DNA of 42,876 nucleotides from Betaproteobacteria bacterium (GCA_016704895.1 JADIZG010000047.1:1-42876), one strand, 5' to 3'; counted from the first letter of the stretch, positions 9,869 through 18,586 are shown. The notes: generated by a model from the sequence alone, not told the origin. Numbers and translations are program-made.

Positions 9869-10151
9869 AATACGCGACCGGAAGCGCGTCCCCGGTGCGG
9901 TCGACCTGGTGGCCGTCGAGGGAGGCGTCGAGGTGACGCTCGTCGACAGCGACGTCGAGCGATTCGACCCGACGCGTGCCCCCGACGTGGACGTCCATGC
10001 GCCGATCGAGGAGCGCCGGCCCGGCGGGCTCGGGCTGCACCTGATCCGGCGCATGGTGGATTCGATCGAGTACCAGTATTCGGACGCGACCCGGCAGGGC
10101 CGGATCACGTTTCGCAAGACCGCCGCCGGGCCGACGGCCCGCGCGGAGTGA
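9730..10151 (+). CDS. Anti-sigma factor serine kinase (HATPase_c_2, RsbW-like), frameshifted
   Basis: Begins in-frame as VSRAFPRSFASIAPMVAFTADAFARLG and continues QTVDFTVEELFTNMVKYATG, whose EELFTN is the N-box of GHKL kinases. At about 9882-9888 the reading shifts to RVPGAVDLVAVEGGVEVTLVDSDVERFDP and ends with RRPGGLGLHLIRRMVDSIEYQY (G-box region) to TGA 10149-10151. One missing base repairs it, giving about 140 residues. No start codon is visible: GTC stands where an ATG/GTG would be expected (VSRAFPRS), another sign of a base error here. Role: binds and phosphorylates the STAS protein and holds a sigma factor or other target. Confidence 0.75.
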
Positions 10152-10172
10152 AGCGGCAACCGGAGGGAATCG

Positions 10173-10466
10173 ATGCTCGCGATGGAAATGGGCCCGGACG
10201 GCGCGGTCGTCGTCACCGGGCGGCTCGACGCCGCGCAGGCGGCCTCCGCGCAGGCGTTCCTCGACAGGATCCAGGGCGTCGCCACGCTCGACTGCCGCGG
10301 GCTCGAGTACATCTCCAGCGCGGGGCTGGGCGTGCTCCTGAAGACGCACAAGCGCCTGCTCGCGTCGTCGGGCAAGCTGAGGCTGACCGGCGTCGGGCCG
10401 CACCTGAAGGACATCTTCACGTATTCCGGGTTCGACCAGCTCTTCGAGATCGTGCCCGGCCCCTGA
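10173..10466 (+). CDS. STAS-domain anti-sigma factor antagonist (SpoIIAA/RsbV-like)
   Basis: 97 residues covering a whole STAS domain: GAVVVTGRLDAAQAASAQAFL, VATLDCRGLEYISSAGLGVLLKTHKRL and LRLTGVGPHLKDIFTYSGFDQLFEI. The SS of YISSAGLG is the conserved site phosphorylated by the RsbW-type kinase. GGAGG lies seven bases before the ATG. It follows the kinase gene by 21 bases, in the usual phosphatase-kinase-antagonist order of a partner-switching operon. Confidence 0.93.
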   Translation: MLAMEMGPDGAVVVTGRLDAAQAASAQAFLDRIQGVATLDCRGLEYISSAGLGVLLKTHKRLLASSGKLRLTGVGPHLKDIFTYSGFDQLFEIVPGP

Positions 10467-10468
10467 CG

Positions 10469-10810
10469 TCCGGATCCGCCGCCCGCCGGTTCGTCCCCCA
10501 ACTTTCCGGGCTGCGCCGCAACGGGCACGAGGAACCCCTCGACGACGAGGTCGATGTCGCCGGGCCGGAAGGGGACGATCCCGAGCGGCACGCGAGCGAC
10601 GCCGAGCTGTCGGCAAGGATACGAAGCGCGGTGATGAGCATGGCGACGAACGACCGGACGGTGCTGATGCTGCGGCACTTCTCCGACCTTTCCTACCAGG
10701 AGATCGGACAGGTCCTGGACCTGGACGAGAAGACCGTGAAGTCGCGCCTGTTCGAGGCGAGACAGCGGTTGCGCTCCCTGCTCCCCGACCTCCGCGGCTT
10801 TTCCCGATGA
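10469..10810 (+). pseudogene. ECF sigma factor fragment, region 4 only
   Basis: Clear sigma region 4: RTVLMLRHFSDLSYQEIGQVLDLDEKTVKSRLFEARQRL, a helix-turn-helix that reads -35 elements. An acidic linker (EEPLDDEVDVAGPEGDDPE) precedes it. The region 2 half (about 90 residues, -10 binding and core binding) is missing: only about 40 bases separate the STAS stop from the linker, and the same frame further up is antigenic-noise sequence overlapping the STAS gene. Either a deletion in the genome or lost sequence in the assembly. It overlaps the following anti-sigma gene by ATGA, as in normal sigma/anti-sigma pairs. Confidence 0.75.
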
Positions 10811-11193
10811 GCGCCACCGCCGCCACCCGCCTGATGCACGCCGTCCTCGACGGCGAGGCCACGCCCGCCGAGGCGCTGGAGCTCGAAGGGCTGCTCGAGG
10901 CCGATCCCGCGCTCCGCGAGCGCTACGTCGAATGGCAAGCGATGTTTGATGCAATGCAGCGCATGCCCCAGGCGTACCCGCCCGAGGGCCTCGTCGCGGC
11001 GGTGATGGCGAATATTCCGCACTCTCCCGGCCGGGCCGGGGAGCCAACTCTCGGCGCACTCGCCCGTAATTGGCGTAACTTCCGATCCACACCGGGCCAT
11101 CCCGGCAACGTCGGCACCCATCCTCCGGTCACCCCGGGCGATGGCACCTCCAGGGGGAATGATGAGCGATCAACAGGAACTTCCTTCCAGTAA
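10807..11193 (+). CDS. Anti-sigma factor-like protein
   Basis: 128 residues. The N-terminus MHAVLDGEATPAEALELEGLLEADPALRERYVEW matches the helical 'LDGEL-x-EAxxVExLLAxDPxLxxRY' pattern of ECF anti-sigma proteins, but without the HxxxCxxC zinc motif. The rest (AYPPEGLVAAVMANIPH onward) is low in structure. Its start overlaps the sigma fragment stop (ATGA), so the two were a coupled sigma/anti-sigma pair. Its 3' end overlaps the start of the next gene by 35 bases in another frame. No membrane segment, hence a cytoplasmic anti-sigma candidate. Confidence 0.7.
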   Translation: MSATAATRLMHAVLDGEATPAEALELEGLLEADPALRERYVEWQAMFDAMQRMPQAYPPEGLVAAVMANIPHSPGRAGEPTLGALARNWRNFRSTPGHPGNVGTHPPVTPGDGTSRGNDERSTGTSFQ

Positions 11194-11527
11194 GCGCAAG
11201 ATCTGGATCGGCGCCGGCATCGCCGCCATCGCCGTGATCGTCGTCGGCGGATACGCGCTCGACGGTCCGCCAGCCAGCAAGGACGCGGTCGGCACGATCG
11301 TGCCGGCGCAGCGTTTCGTGGCGCCGCAGCCGAAGGCCGCGGAGATCCAGGTCGGGCAGCCCGGAACGCCGAGGAGTTCGCCGATCGATCCGTCCGCGCC
11401 GAGCGACGTGGCCGCGGCGGCGCAAGCCGAAGGCGCGAAGGCGGCCGGTCAGCGTGCGCAGGGTGCAGAAGCCGAAGGCATGAAGGCGGCCGGTCAGCGT
11501 GCGCAGGGGCAGAAGCCGAAGGCATGA
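11159..11527 (+). CDS. Single-pass membrane protein with C-terminal 15-residue repeats, 3' end frameshifted
   Basis: Starts MMSDQQELPSSKRK (11159 or 11162; GGGGGA immediately upstream), then a TM helix about residues 15-32 (IWIGAGIAAIAVIVVGGYAL), a linker and an Ala/Gly/Gln/Arg/Lys repeat tail. The intact frame stops at 11527, but the repeats continue in shifting frames to about 11820, so the original protein was about 200 residues or more. It is type II in topology: short cytoplasmic N-terminus, extracytoplasmic repeats. No family recognised. The operon with sigma fragment and anti-sigma gene suggests it is an output or sensor of that system (inference). A strong terminator follows at 11857. 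Confidence 0.65.
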   Translation: MMSDQQELPSSKRKIWIGAGIAAIAVIVVGGYALDGPPASKDAVGTIVPAQRFVAPQPKAAEIQVGQPGTPRSSPIDPSAPSDVAAAAQAEGAKAAGQRAQGAEAEGMKAAGQRAQGQKPKA

Positions 11528-11820
11528 AGGCGGCCGGTCAGCGCCGCAGGGGCGGAAGCCGAAGGCGATGGCCGCCGGTCAGCGTGCGCAGGGTGCGAAG
11601 CCGAAGGCCGAAGGCCGCCGGTCAGGCCGAAGGCCGGCGGAAGCGCCGAAGGCATGAAGGCGGCCGTCGCGTGCGCGGGTGCGAAGCCGAAGGGCAGCGA
11701 AGGCGGCCGGTCAGCGTGCGCAGGGAGCGCTAGCCGAAGGCAGCCGTGCGCAAGCCGCGCAGGCGGAAGGCAGCCGTGCCCAAGGTGCGCAAGCCGAAGG
11801 CAACCGCGCACAGGGCGCGA
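11420..11820 (+). repeat. Degenerate 45-base tandem repeat array
   Basis: About nine units related to the codons for AQGAEAEGMKAAGQR. The first units are 36 and 45 bases and in frame; later ones carry one-base losses so the frame changes repeatedly. The last units read AQGALAEGSRAQAAQAEGSRAQGAQAEGNRAQGA. GC-rich repeats of this type are prone both to slippage and to assembly error. Confidence 0.85.
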
Positions 11821-11856
11821 AGAGTCCGGTAACGGCAGACCGTCCGTTGCCCAGCG

Positions 11857-11887
11857 ACCGCCGGCCGAGCGCCGGCGGTTTGCTTTT
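11857..11887 (+). terminator. Rho-independent terminator
   Basis: Perfect 9-bp stem ACCGCCGGC (11857-11865) / GCCGGCGGT (11871-11879), loop CGAGC, followed by TTTGCTTTT. It closes the sigma/anti-sigma/repeat-protein operon. Confidence 0.9.
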
Positions 11888-11940
11888 GGGCGCCCGCCAT
11901 CTATGCTCGGCGTCAGGTCCAGGACCGGGGAGACCGAACG

Positions 11941-14882
11941 ATGCGCCTCCTCATCATGGGGATTGGCGATGCTCTGCGCTGCGATGCCGCTGGCGGCCAG
12001 CGACGACAGCCCGCTCGGGATGTCGATGGTCGAGACTAAGGACCTGAAGCTTATCTACCTCGATTCGCTGCGCTACCTCGCGCCGCACGCGGTGAGGACG
12101 TTCACAAACTCGCTGGCCTGGCAGAAGCGCATGTTCGGATGGGAACCGTCCGAGGCGACGGTCATCCTGCTGAAGGATTTCTCGGACATCGGCGGCGCGG
12201 CGACTGGCGCGGCGCCGCACAGCACGATCGAGCTACCAGATCGCGCCGATCTCGCACGCGTTCGAGACGTTTCCGGCGAGCGAGCGGTTCTACGCACTGA
12301 TGAACCACGAGCTCATCCACGTCGTGCAGGGCGACATCGCGAACGACGAGGACCGCCGCGTGGCGCCGGTTCTTTCTGGGCAAGATCGCCGCGACGCCGG
12401 CGCACCCGGAGACGCTGCTCTACAGCTACCTCACGGTGCCGCGCTTCACCGCGCCGCGCTGGTACGTCGAGGGCAGCGCAGTGTTTATGGAAACGTGGAT
12501 GGCCGGGGGACTCGGGCGCGCGCAGGGCGGTTACGACGAGATGGTGTTCCGGGCGATGGCGCGCGACGACGCGCACTTCTATGACACGCTTGGCATCGAG
12601 TCCGTCGGCCAGCGCAGCGACTTCCAGACCGGCGTCAACGCGTACCTGTACGGCACGCGCTTCATGACCTGGCTCGCGTACAAGTACGGGCCGGAGAAGG
12701 TAATCGGGTGGCTGCGCCGCGATGCGGGCAGCGCGCGCTATTACGCCGACAACTTCCGCGTCGTATTCGGCCGCGAACTCGATGGCGCGTGGCAGGACTG
12801 GATCGCGTTCGAGCGCGACTTCCAGCGAAGCAATCTGCCGGGTGCGCAAGAACCCGATCACGCCGTTCCGGCCGTTCGCGGCCGGCGGCATCGGTTCGGT
12901 GTCGCGCGTCTTCTACGACGAAGCGACCGGCGTCCTCTACGGAGCATTTCGCTATCCCGGCGTCGTTGAGCACATCGCTGCGGTGAACACGCGCGACGGC
13001 ACGGTGCGGAGGCTTGTGGACGTCAAGGGCGGGATCCACTACAAGGTCGCGTCCGTCGCGTTCGACGCGGCGACCGGCACGATCTTCTACTCGGACGACA
13101 ACCTAGCGTTCCGCGACCTGATGGCGGTCGACGTGAAGACCGGCGCGTCGCGGATGCTCCTCAAAAACGCGCGGATCGGCGACCTCGCTTTCAACGCGGT
13201 CGACCGCACGCTGTGGGGGATCGAGATCAGCGACGGCATCGCGTACTGGTCCGCGTCCCCTACCCGTACGACGACTGGTTTCGGATCCACACGTTCCCGT
13301 ACGAAGCCGTACCCTACGACCTCGACGTGTCGCCCGACGGGAAGCTCCTGTCGGCGTCGATGAGCGAAGTGAGCGCGGATCAATTCCTGCGCGTGTGGCG
13401 CATCGACCGCCTGCTCAAGGGGGACGTGACGTCGATGTCCGAGTTCAAATTCGGCCAGTCGATCCCGGAAAGCTTCGCGTTCTCGAAGGACGGCCGCTAT
13501 CTGTACGGCTCGAGCTACTACACCGGCGCGTCGAACGTCTTCCGCTACGAGGTCGCGAACGGCGACATCCAGGGGGTGTCGAACGCCGAGACTGGGTTTT
13601 TCCGGCCGGTTCCGCTCGCCGACGGGAGGCTCGTCGTGCTCGCGTACACCGCCGCGGGCTTCGTGCCCGGCACGATCGACCCCAAGCCGATCGAGGACGT
13701 GAGCGCGATCACGTTCCTCGGCAGCGAGGTCGCCGGGAAGTACCAGTCGTCACGGAGTGGCAGGTGCCACCGCCCTCGGTCGTCGACTACGATGCCCTGA
13801 TCACCGCGCAGGAGGCTCCGTTCGATCCCCGGAGGCGCCTGCAGCTCGATAACGGCATCCCGATCCTGCAGGGCTACAAGGATTCGGTCGGCGTCGGCTA
13901 CCGGCTCAACTTCTCCGATCCGCTGGGCTACGCCAACCTGAGCGTGGCGGCCGCCGTCACGCCGGACACCGAACCAGTCGCGACGAACGCGCGCACTTCA
14001 TGGTGACCGGCAACTACCTGGGCTGGCACGGCGAGGCGTCGTGGAACCGGTCGGACTTCTACGACATATTCGGACCGACCAAGCGCAGCCGCAAGAGCTC
14101 CCGCTGAAGGCGGCTACGACTACATCGCGATCTACGAGCCGCCGCGGAAGTTAAATATCAAAGCCGACATCATGTTCTACGACAATATCGACACGCTGCC
14201 AAACGCGCAGAACGTCGAGACGCTGACCTTCGACCGATTGCTGACCGGCGAGATCGGTGCTTACTACACCGACGTGCGGCGCTCAATCGGTGCCGTAGAC
14301 GACGAAAAGGGCATCGAATGGTCGATCGTGGCGACCGGCAACCGCGTGAGCGGGCAGAACATCGGGCAGTTGCGCGGCAACTTCGACTACGGCTGGGCAC
14401 TGCCTATCGCGAACTCGTCACTGTGGCTCGAACGGCCGCGGGGCATTGCGACAAACGAGCGCAACAACCCGGGCGCGAACTACTACTTCGGCAGCTTCGG
14501 CAACAACTACGTCGACAACCGCTCGATCAAGCGCTACCGCGAGTACGACAGCTTCCCGGGCTTCGACATCGACGAGATCTCCGGGCTGTCATTCGTGCGG
14601 CCGATGGTCGAGTGGAACCTGCCGCCGGTCGCCCTTCGAGCGCGCGGGCGTCCGGGTTCCACGTGCGGTGGATGCGCCGGCGGTCTTCGCCTCGGGGCTG
14701 TGGACCGATCCGAACCGGCCGACCTACCGCAAGGACTACCAGAACGTCGGCGGGCAGCTCGACTTCCACTTCTCGGTACTGCACTGGTACAACATGAAGC
14801 TCTCGATCGGCTACGCCGCGGGCTACCAGGGCGGGCGTTAAGCGCCGGCGACGAATGGATGGTCTCGCTCAAGATCATGTAG
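11941..14882 (+). pseudogene. Exported metallopeptidase - beta-propeller - outer-membrane barrel protein, multiply frameshifted
   Basis: Read across frames this is one protein of about 975 residues. It starts MRLLI, then a signal-like WGLAMLCAAMPLAAS. Residues about 30-300: MA-like peptidase domain with HELIHVVQGD (HExxH zinc site; at 12309) and WYVEGSAVFMETW. Middle: TolB-like propeller (RVFYDEATGVLYGAFRYPG, LDVSPDGKLLSASMSE, FAFSKDGRYLYGSSYYTG). C-terminal half from about 13860: alternating strands (GYRLNFSDPLGYANLSVAAA, HFMVTGNYLGWHGEASW, LDFHFSVLHWYNMKLSIGYAAGY) ending WMVSLKIM, as in an outer-membrane barrel. Frame changes fall near 11957, 12228, 12362, 12838, 13248, 13744, 13982, 14100, 14632 and 14836. 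Coding sense is preserved between them, so errors or very recent decay. Confidence 0.75.
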
Positions 14883-14889
14883 CGCCGCG

Positions 14890-15903
14890 ATGACGTTCGC
14901 GTTCGCCCTGCATGTGCTCGTGGGACTCTCGCCGGTGCTGGGGTTCCTCGCCGCGCTCGTCTTCCTCGACAGCTACAAGCTCGTCGCGATGCGCACCGTC
15001 GTGCTCGTCGTGCTGTCCGGCGTCGTGGCGGCGATCGCGTGCTACTTCGCGAACGGCTGGCTCCTCGGCCGGCTCGGGATCGGGTTCGCGGGCTATTCGC
15101 GCTACGTCGGGCCGGTGGTCGAGGAGCTCGCGAAGGGCCTCGTGATCGTCGCGCTGATCCGCGCCCATCGCGTCGGATTCCTCGTCGACGCGGCGATCCT
15201 CGGCTTCGCGGTCGGCGCGGGGTTCGCGATCGTCGAGAACCTCCAGTACCAGCGGCTCGTCCCCGACGCGGGGCTTGCGACGTGGATCGTGCGCGGCTTC
15301 GGCACCGCGGTCATGCACGGCGGCGTCACGGCGACGTTCGCGATGATGAGCCTCGCGATGATCGAGCGCGCGGGACGCGCGACGCCGGCGGCGTTCGTGC
15401 CGGGCCTCGCGCTGGCGGTCGCGCTCCATGCCGCGTACAACCATCTGGCCGCCATGCCGCTCGTCGCGACGCTCGCGGTGCTCGTCGTGCTGCCGCTCAC
15501 GATGTACCTCGTCTTCGAGCGCAGCGAGCGCGCCGTCGGCGACTGGCTGGGCCGCGGCTTCGACGCCGACACCGCGATGCTGGAATCGATCAACTCGGGC
15601 CGCTTCGCCGACTCGCCGACCGGCCGGTACCTCGACACGCTCAAGCGCCGCTTCCACGGCCCCGTCGTCGCCGACCTGCTTTGCTACCTGCGCCTGCACA
15701 CCGAGCTGGCGCTGCGCGCCAAGGGCGTGCTGCTGATGCGCGAGAACGGCTTCGACGTGCCGGTGGACGAGGCGACGCGCGACAAGTTCACCGAGCTGGA
15801 GTACCTGGAGAAGAGCATCGGCAGGACCGGGCTGCTCGCGCTGAAGCCGATGCTGCACATGAGGCACAAGGATCTCTGGCAGCTCTACATGCTCGGAAAG
15901 TGA
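14890..15903 (+). CDS. PrsW-type glutamic intramembrane protease
   Basis: 337 residues; residues 1-220 contain seven or eight TM helices. Family motifs in order: VEELAKGLVIVALI (the EExxK active-site motif), GFAIVENLQYQR, MHGGVTATFAMMSLA and ALHAAYNHLAA (conserved histidines). Known PrsW proteins cleave anti-sigma factors in the membrane; targets here are unknown. The C-terminal third (from about 220) is soluble and helical (SINSGRFADSPTGRYLDTLKRRFHGPVVADLLCYLRL). The start lies eight bases after the barrel protein stop, and the cyclic-nucleotide patatin gene follows after 47 bases, so the three may share a transcript. Confidence 0.88.
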   Translation: MTFAFALHVLVGLSPVLGFLAALVFLDSYKLVAMRTVVLVVLSGVVAAIACYFANGWLLGRLGIGFAGYSRYVGPVVEELAKGLVIVALIRAHRVGFLVDAAILGFAVGAGFAIVENLQYQRLVPDAGLATWIVRGFGTAVMHGGVTATFAMMSLAMIERAGRATPAAFVPGLALAVALHAAYNHLAAMPLVATLAVLVVLPLTMYLVFERSERAVGDWLGRGFDADTAMLESINSGRFADSPTGRYLDTLKRRFHGPVVADLLCYLRLHTELALRAKGVLLMRENGFDVPVDEATRDKFTELEYLEKSIGRTGLLALKPMLHMRHKDLWQLYMLGK

Positions 15904-15950
15904 GACCGCGCGACTTGCGCGGCGGCGCGGCACCCTCCATCATCGAGCCG

Positions 15951-18086
15951 ATGCAGGACGGACCGCTGGACTCCGCGCGCCACGCGCAACTCGCCGAAGC
16001 GCTTGCCCGGGTCTTCGGCCCCCTCGACGCCGCGGCGCTCGCCGACGTCGAATCGAAGCTCCACTGGATCTCGCTCGCCGGAGGCGAGACGCTCTTCAGG
16101 CAGGGCGACCGGGGCGACGACGTCTACGTCGTCGTGAACGGCCGCGTGCGCGCGATCGCCGACGATCCCGACGGCCGCGTGCGCGTGCTCGAGGAGTCGG
16201 GGCGCGGCGCGGCCATCGGCGAGCTCGCGCTCCTCACCGGCGAGCCGCGCGCGGCGACGATCGTCGCGGTGCGCGACAGCGACCTCGCCAGGCTGCCGAA
16301 GGCCGCGTTCGACGAGCTGCTCCACCGGCATCCGCGGGCGATGATGCAACTCGCGCGGGCCGCCGCGGTGCGACTGCAGCGCTCGGCGCAGCGTCCCGCG
16401 CGCGGCGGCGCGGCGCCGATCACGTTCGCCCTCGTTCCCGCAGGGCCGGGCGTGCCGCTCACCGCGCTCGCGCGACGCCTGACGGCGGCGCTCGGCAGGT
16501 TCGGCGAGGTGCTGCACGTGAGGAGCGCGGACGTCGACCGGCACGTCGCGCGCCCCGGCGCCGCGCAGTCCGCGGACGGCGACGACCTGCACGCGACGAT
16601 CGTCGCGTGGCTGTCGGAGCAGGAGAGGGAGCACCGCCACGTCGTCCTGGAGGCGGACGACGGCTGGACGCCGTGGACGCGCCGCTGCCTGCGCCAGGCC
16701 GACCGCGTGCTGGTCGTCGGGCGCGCCGGCGACGACCCGGCGACCGGCGAGGTCGAGGCGGCGTCGGTCGACCTGGGCCTCGCGACGCGACGGGATCTCG
16801 TGCTGCTGCAGGCGGACGACTGCACGCGACCGTCGCACACCGCGCGCTGGCTCGCGCTCCGCGACGTCGCCGCGCATCACCACGTCCGCCTCGGGAGCGA
16901 TCGCGACGTCGACCGGCTCGCGCGACGCGTCGGCGGGCGCGCCGTGGGCGTGGTGCTGGGCGGAGGCGGCGCCAGGGGATTCGCGCACATCGGGATGTTC
17001 CGCGCGCTCGCCGAGGAAGGCGTCGACGTCGACATCGTCGGCGGGACGAGCATCGGCGCGTTGATCGCCGGCGCGCATGCGCTCGGGCTCACCGCCGGCG
17101 AGATGGTCGAGATCGCGCGCGTCTTCGCTTCGCGCCGCAAGCTCCTCGACCACACGCTGCCGCTGGCATCGCTGATGGCGGCGCGCAAGGTGACTGCGTT
17201 CTTCCAGCACCTGTTCGGCGACATCCGGGTCGAGGACCTGTGGACGCCGCTGTTCGCGGTGTCGTCGAGCCTCTCCCGGGCGCGCGCCGTGATCCACGAA
17301 CTCGGCCCGGTGTGGCATTCGGTGCGCGCGAGCACCGCGATCCCGGCGATCTTCCCGCCTCTCCTGCACCACGACGGCGACGTGCTGGTCGACGGCAACG
17401 TGATGAACAACATGCCGCTCGACGTGATGCGCGAGCGGTGTGAAGGCGGCACCGTGATCGGGCTGAACCCGATGCCGACGGACGACAAGGTGAAGCGCTA
17501 CCACTTCGGGCCGAGCCTCTCCGGCTGGGACGCGCTGATGGGCAAGCTCAGGTGGTTCGGCGCGACGACGCGCGCGCCGTCGATCCTGGGCAGCGTGATG
17601 CGCGCGACCGAGATCAACAGCGCCAACCGGATGAGGCAGGCGCCCTTTCGCGCGCTCGCCGACCTGCTGATCGAGCCGAAGCTCGGCGACTACCCGATCC
17701 TCGCGTTCGACCAGTACGAGCCGATCATCGAGATCGGCTACGCGAGCGCGCGGGGGGCGCTCGGGGCGTGGCGGGAGCAGGCGCCCGCGGCACGCCTCCT
17801 GACGCCCCCGGGCGGCGCGGATCAGCTGCGCCAGGAATCGTCGAGGCGGTCGAGCTTGCGCTGGAGCGCCGGCCACGCGATGCCGCCGCCGATGCCGCGG
17901 GTCACCGTCCTCCACTGCGCGCCGCCGCCGGCGAGCACGTGTTCCGGCACGCGCAGGAGCTCGCCTCCGCCCGACTGCGCGCGGAGCTGGATCGCGCAGA
18001 CCGACTGGAACATGTACATGTTGAGGAACGCCGTCGCGACGCTGTCGCCCACGGTCAGCAGGCCGTGGTTGCGCAGCATCAGGTAG
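15951..18086 (+). CDS. Cyclic nucleotide-binding patatin-like phospholipase (NTE/RssA-like)
   Basis: N-terminal cAMP/cGMP-binding fold about residues 15-140 (GETLFRQGDRGDDVYVVVNGRVRAI, GAAIGELALLTGEPRAATIVA), a central domain about 155-320 as in neuropathy target esterase relatives, then the patatin lipase from about 330: VLGGGGARGFAHIG (oxyanion hole), GGTSIGALIAG (GxSxG nucleophile) and VDGNVMNN (catalytic Asp). Predicted lysophospholipase controlled by a cyclic nucleotide. Family similarity ends at about 17800 (ASARGALGAWREQAPAARL). The remaining 90 residues to 18086 run antisense over the aldolase gene and look spurious; a TGA lies in the next frame at about 17800, so one base may be missing. 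Confidence 0.88.
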   Translation: MQDGPLDSARHAQLAEALARVFGPLDAAALADVESKLHWISLAGGETLFRQGDRGDDVYVVVNGRVRAIADDPDGRVRVLEESGRGAAIGELALLTGEPRAATIVAVRDSDLARLPKAAFDELLHRHPRAMMQLARAAAVRLQRSAQRPARGGAAPITFALVPAGPGVPLTALARRLTAALGRFGEVLHVRSADVDRHVARPGAAQSADGDDLHATIVAWLSEQEREHRHVVLEADDGWTPWTRRCLRQADRVLVVGRAGDDPATGEVEAASVDLGLATRRDLVLLQADDCTRPSHTARWLALRDVAAHHHVRLGSDRDVDRLARRVGGRAVGVVLGGGGARGFAHIGMFRALAEEGVDVDIVGGTSIGALIAGAHALGLTAGEMVEIARVFASRRKLLDHTLPLASLMAARKVTAFFQHLFGDIRVEDLWTPLFAVSSSLSRARAVIHELGPVWHSVRASTAIPAIFPPLLHHDGDVLVDGNVMNNMPLDVMRERCEGGTVIGLNPMPTDDKVKRYHFGPSLSGWDALMGKLRWFGATTRAPSILGSVMRATEINSANRMRQAPFRALADLLIEPKLGDYPILAFDQYEPIIEIGYASARGALGAWREQAPAARLLTPPGGADQLRQESSRRSSLRWSAGHAMPPPMPRVTVLHCAPPPASTCSGTRRSSPPPDCARSWIAQTDWNMYMLRNAVATLSPTVSRPWLRSIR

Positions 18087-18586
18087 TCCCGGTCCGCGAG
18101 GTCGCGCACGAGCCGGGGCTTCTCGTCGTCGACGAGCGCGATTCCCTCGTAGTCGTGGTAGGCGAGCGACGAGAGCACGACCATCGACTGCTGCGAGATC
18201 GGCAGCACGCCGTCGCGCTGGGCCGACACGGCGACGCCGTCGTGCGTGTGCAGGTGCATCACGCAGATCGCGTCCTCGCGCGCCGCGTGGATCGCGCTGT
18301 GGATCGTGAAGCCGGCCGGGTTGACCTCGTGCGGGCTCGGCTCGACCTTGCGGCCATCGAGGTCGATCTTGACCAGCGACGACGCGGTGATCTCGTCGAA
18401 CAGCATGCCGTAGGGGTTGATCAGGAAGTGGTGCTCCGGACCGGGGACGCGCGCCGAGATGTGCGTGAACACCAGGTCGTCCCAGCCGTTCAGCGCGGCG
18501 AGGCGGTAGCACGCCGCGAGGTGGACGCGCTGTTCCCACTCCTCGCTGCTAACCTGCTGGCGGATCGATGCGATCGGGGCGTTCAT
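17822..18586 (-). CDS. Class II aldolase/adducin family protein
   Basis: 254 residues, cytoplasmic. Zinc-ligand motif VMHLHTHDGVAVS and later YLMLRNHGLLTVG supply the three histidines expected for fuculose-phosphate aldolase-like folds; FTHISARVPG and FLINPYGMLFDEITASSLVKID form the phosphate/substrate region. Substrate not predictable: many members of this subgroup act on aldehydes or are of unknown activity. Its start overlaps the stop of the TetR gene (ATGA, 18583-18586), so the regulator and this gene are one transcription unit from the operator at 19234. The 3' end overlaps the open frame of the patatin gene tail to tail. Confidence 0.92.
   Translation of the reverse strand: MNAPIASIRQQVSSEEWEQRVHLAACYRLAALNGWDDLVFTHISARVPGPEHHFLINPYGMLFDEITASSLVKIDLDGRKVEPSPHEVNPAGFTIHSAIHAAREDAICVMHLHTHDGVAVSAQRDGVLPISQQSMVVLSSLAYHDYEGIALVDDEKPRLVRDLADRDYLMLRNHGLLTVGDSVATAFLNMYMFQSVCAIQLRAQSGGGELLRVPEHVLAGGGAQWRTVTRGIGGGIAWPALQRKLDRLDDSWRS

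Noticed and set aside
11420..11820. CRISPR-like array
   Set aside because: Units are contiguous, without spacers, and encode an amino acid repeat.
14875..15933. Minus-strand open frame opposite the PrsW gene
   Set aside because: Charged, repetitive shadow of a gene with clear membrane motifs.
15885..17820. Minus-strand open frame opposite the lipase gene
   Set aside because: No domain; exactly mirrors the real coding region, and a GC-rich third position keeps stops out.
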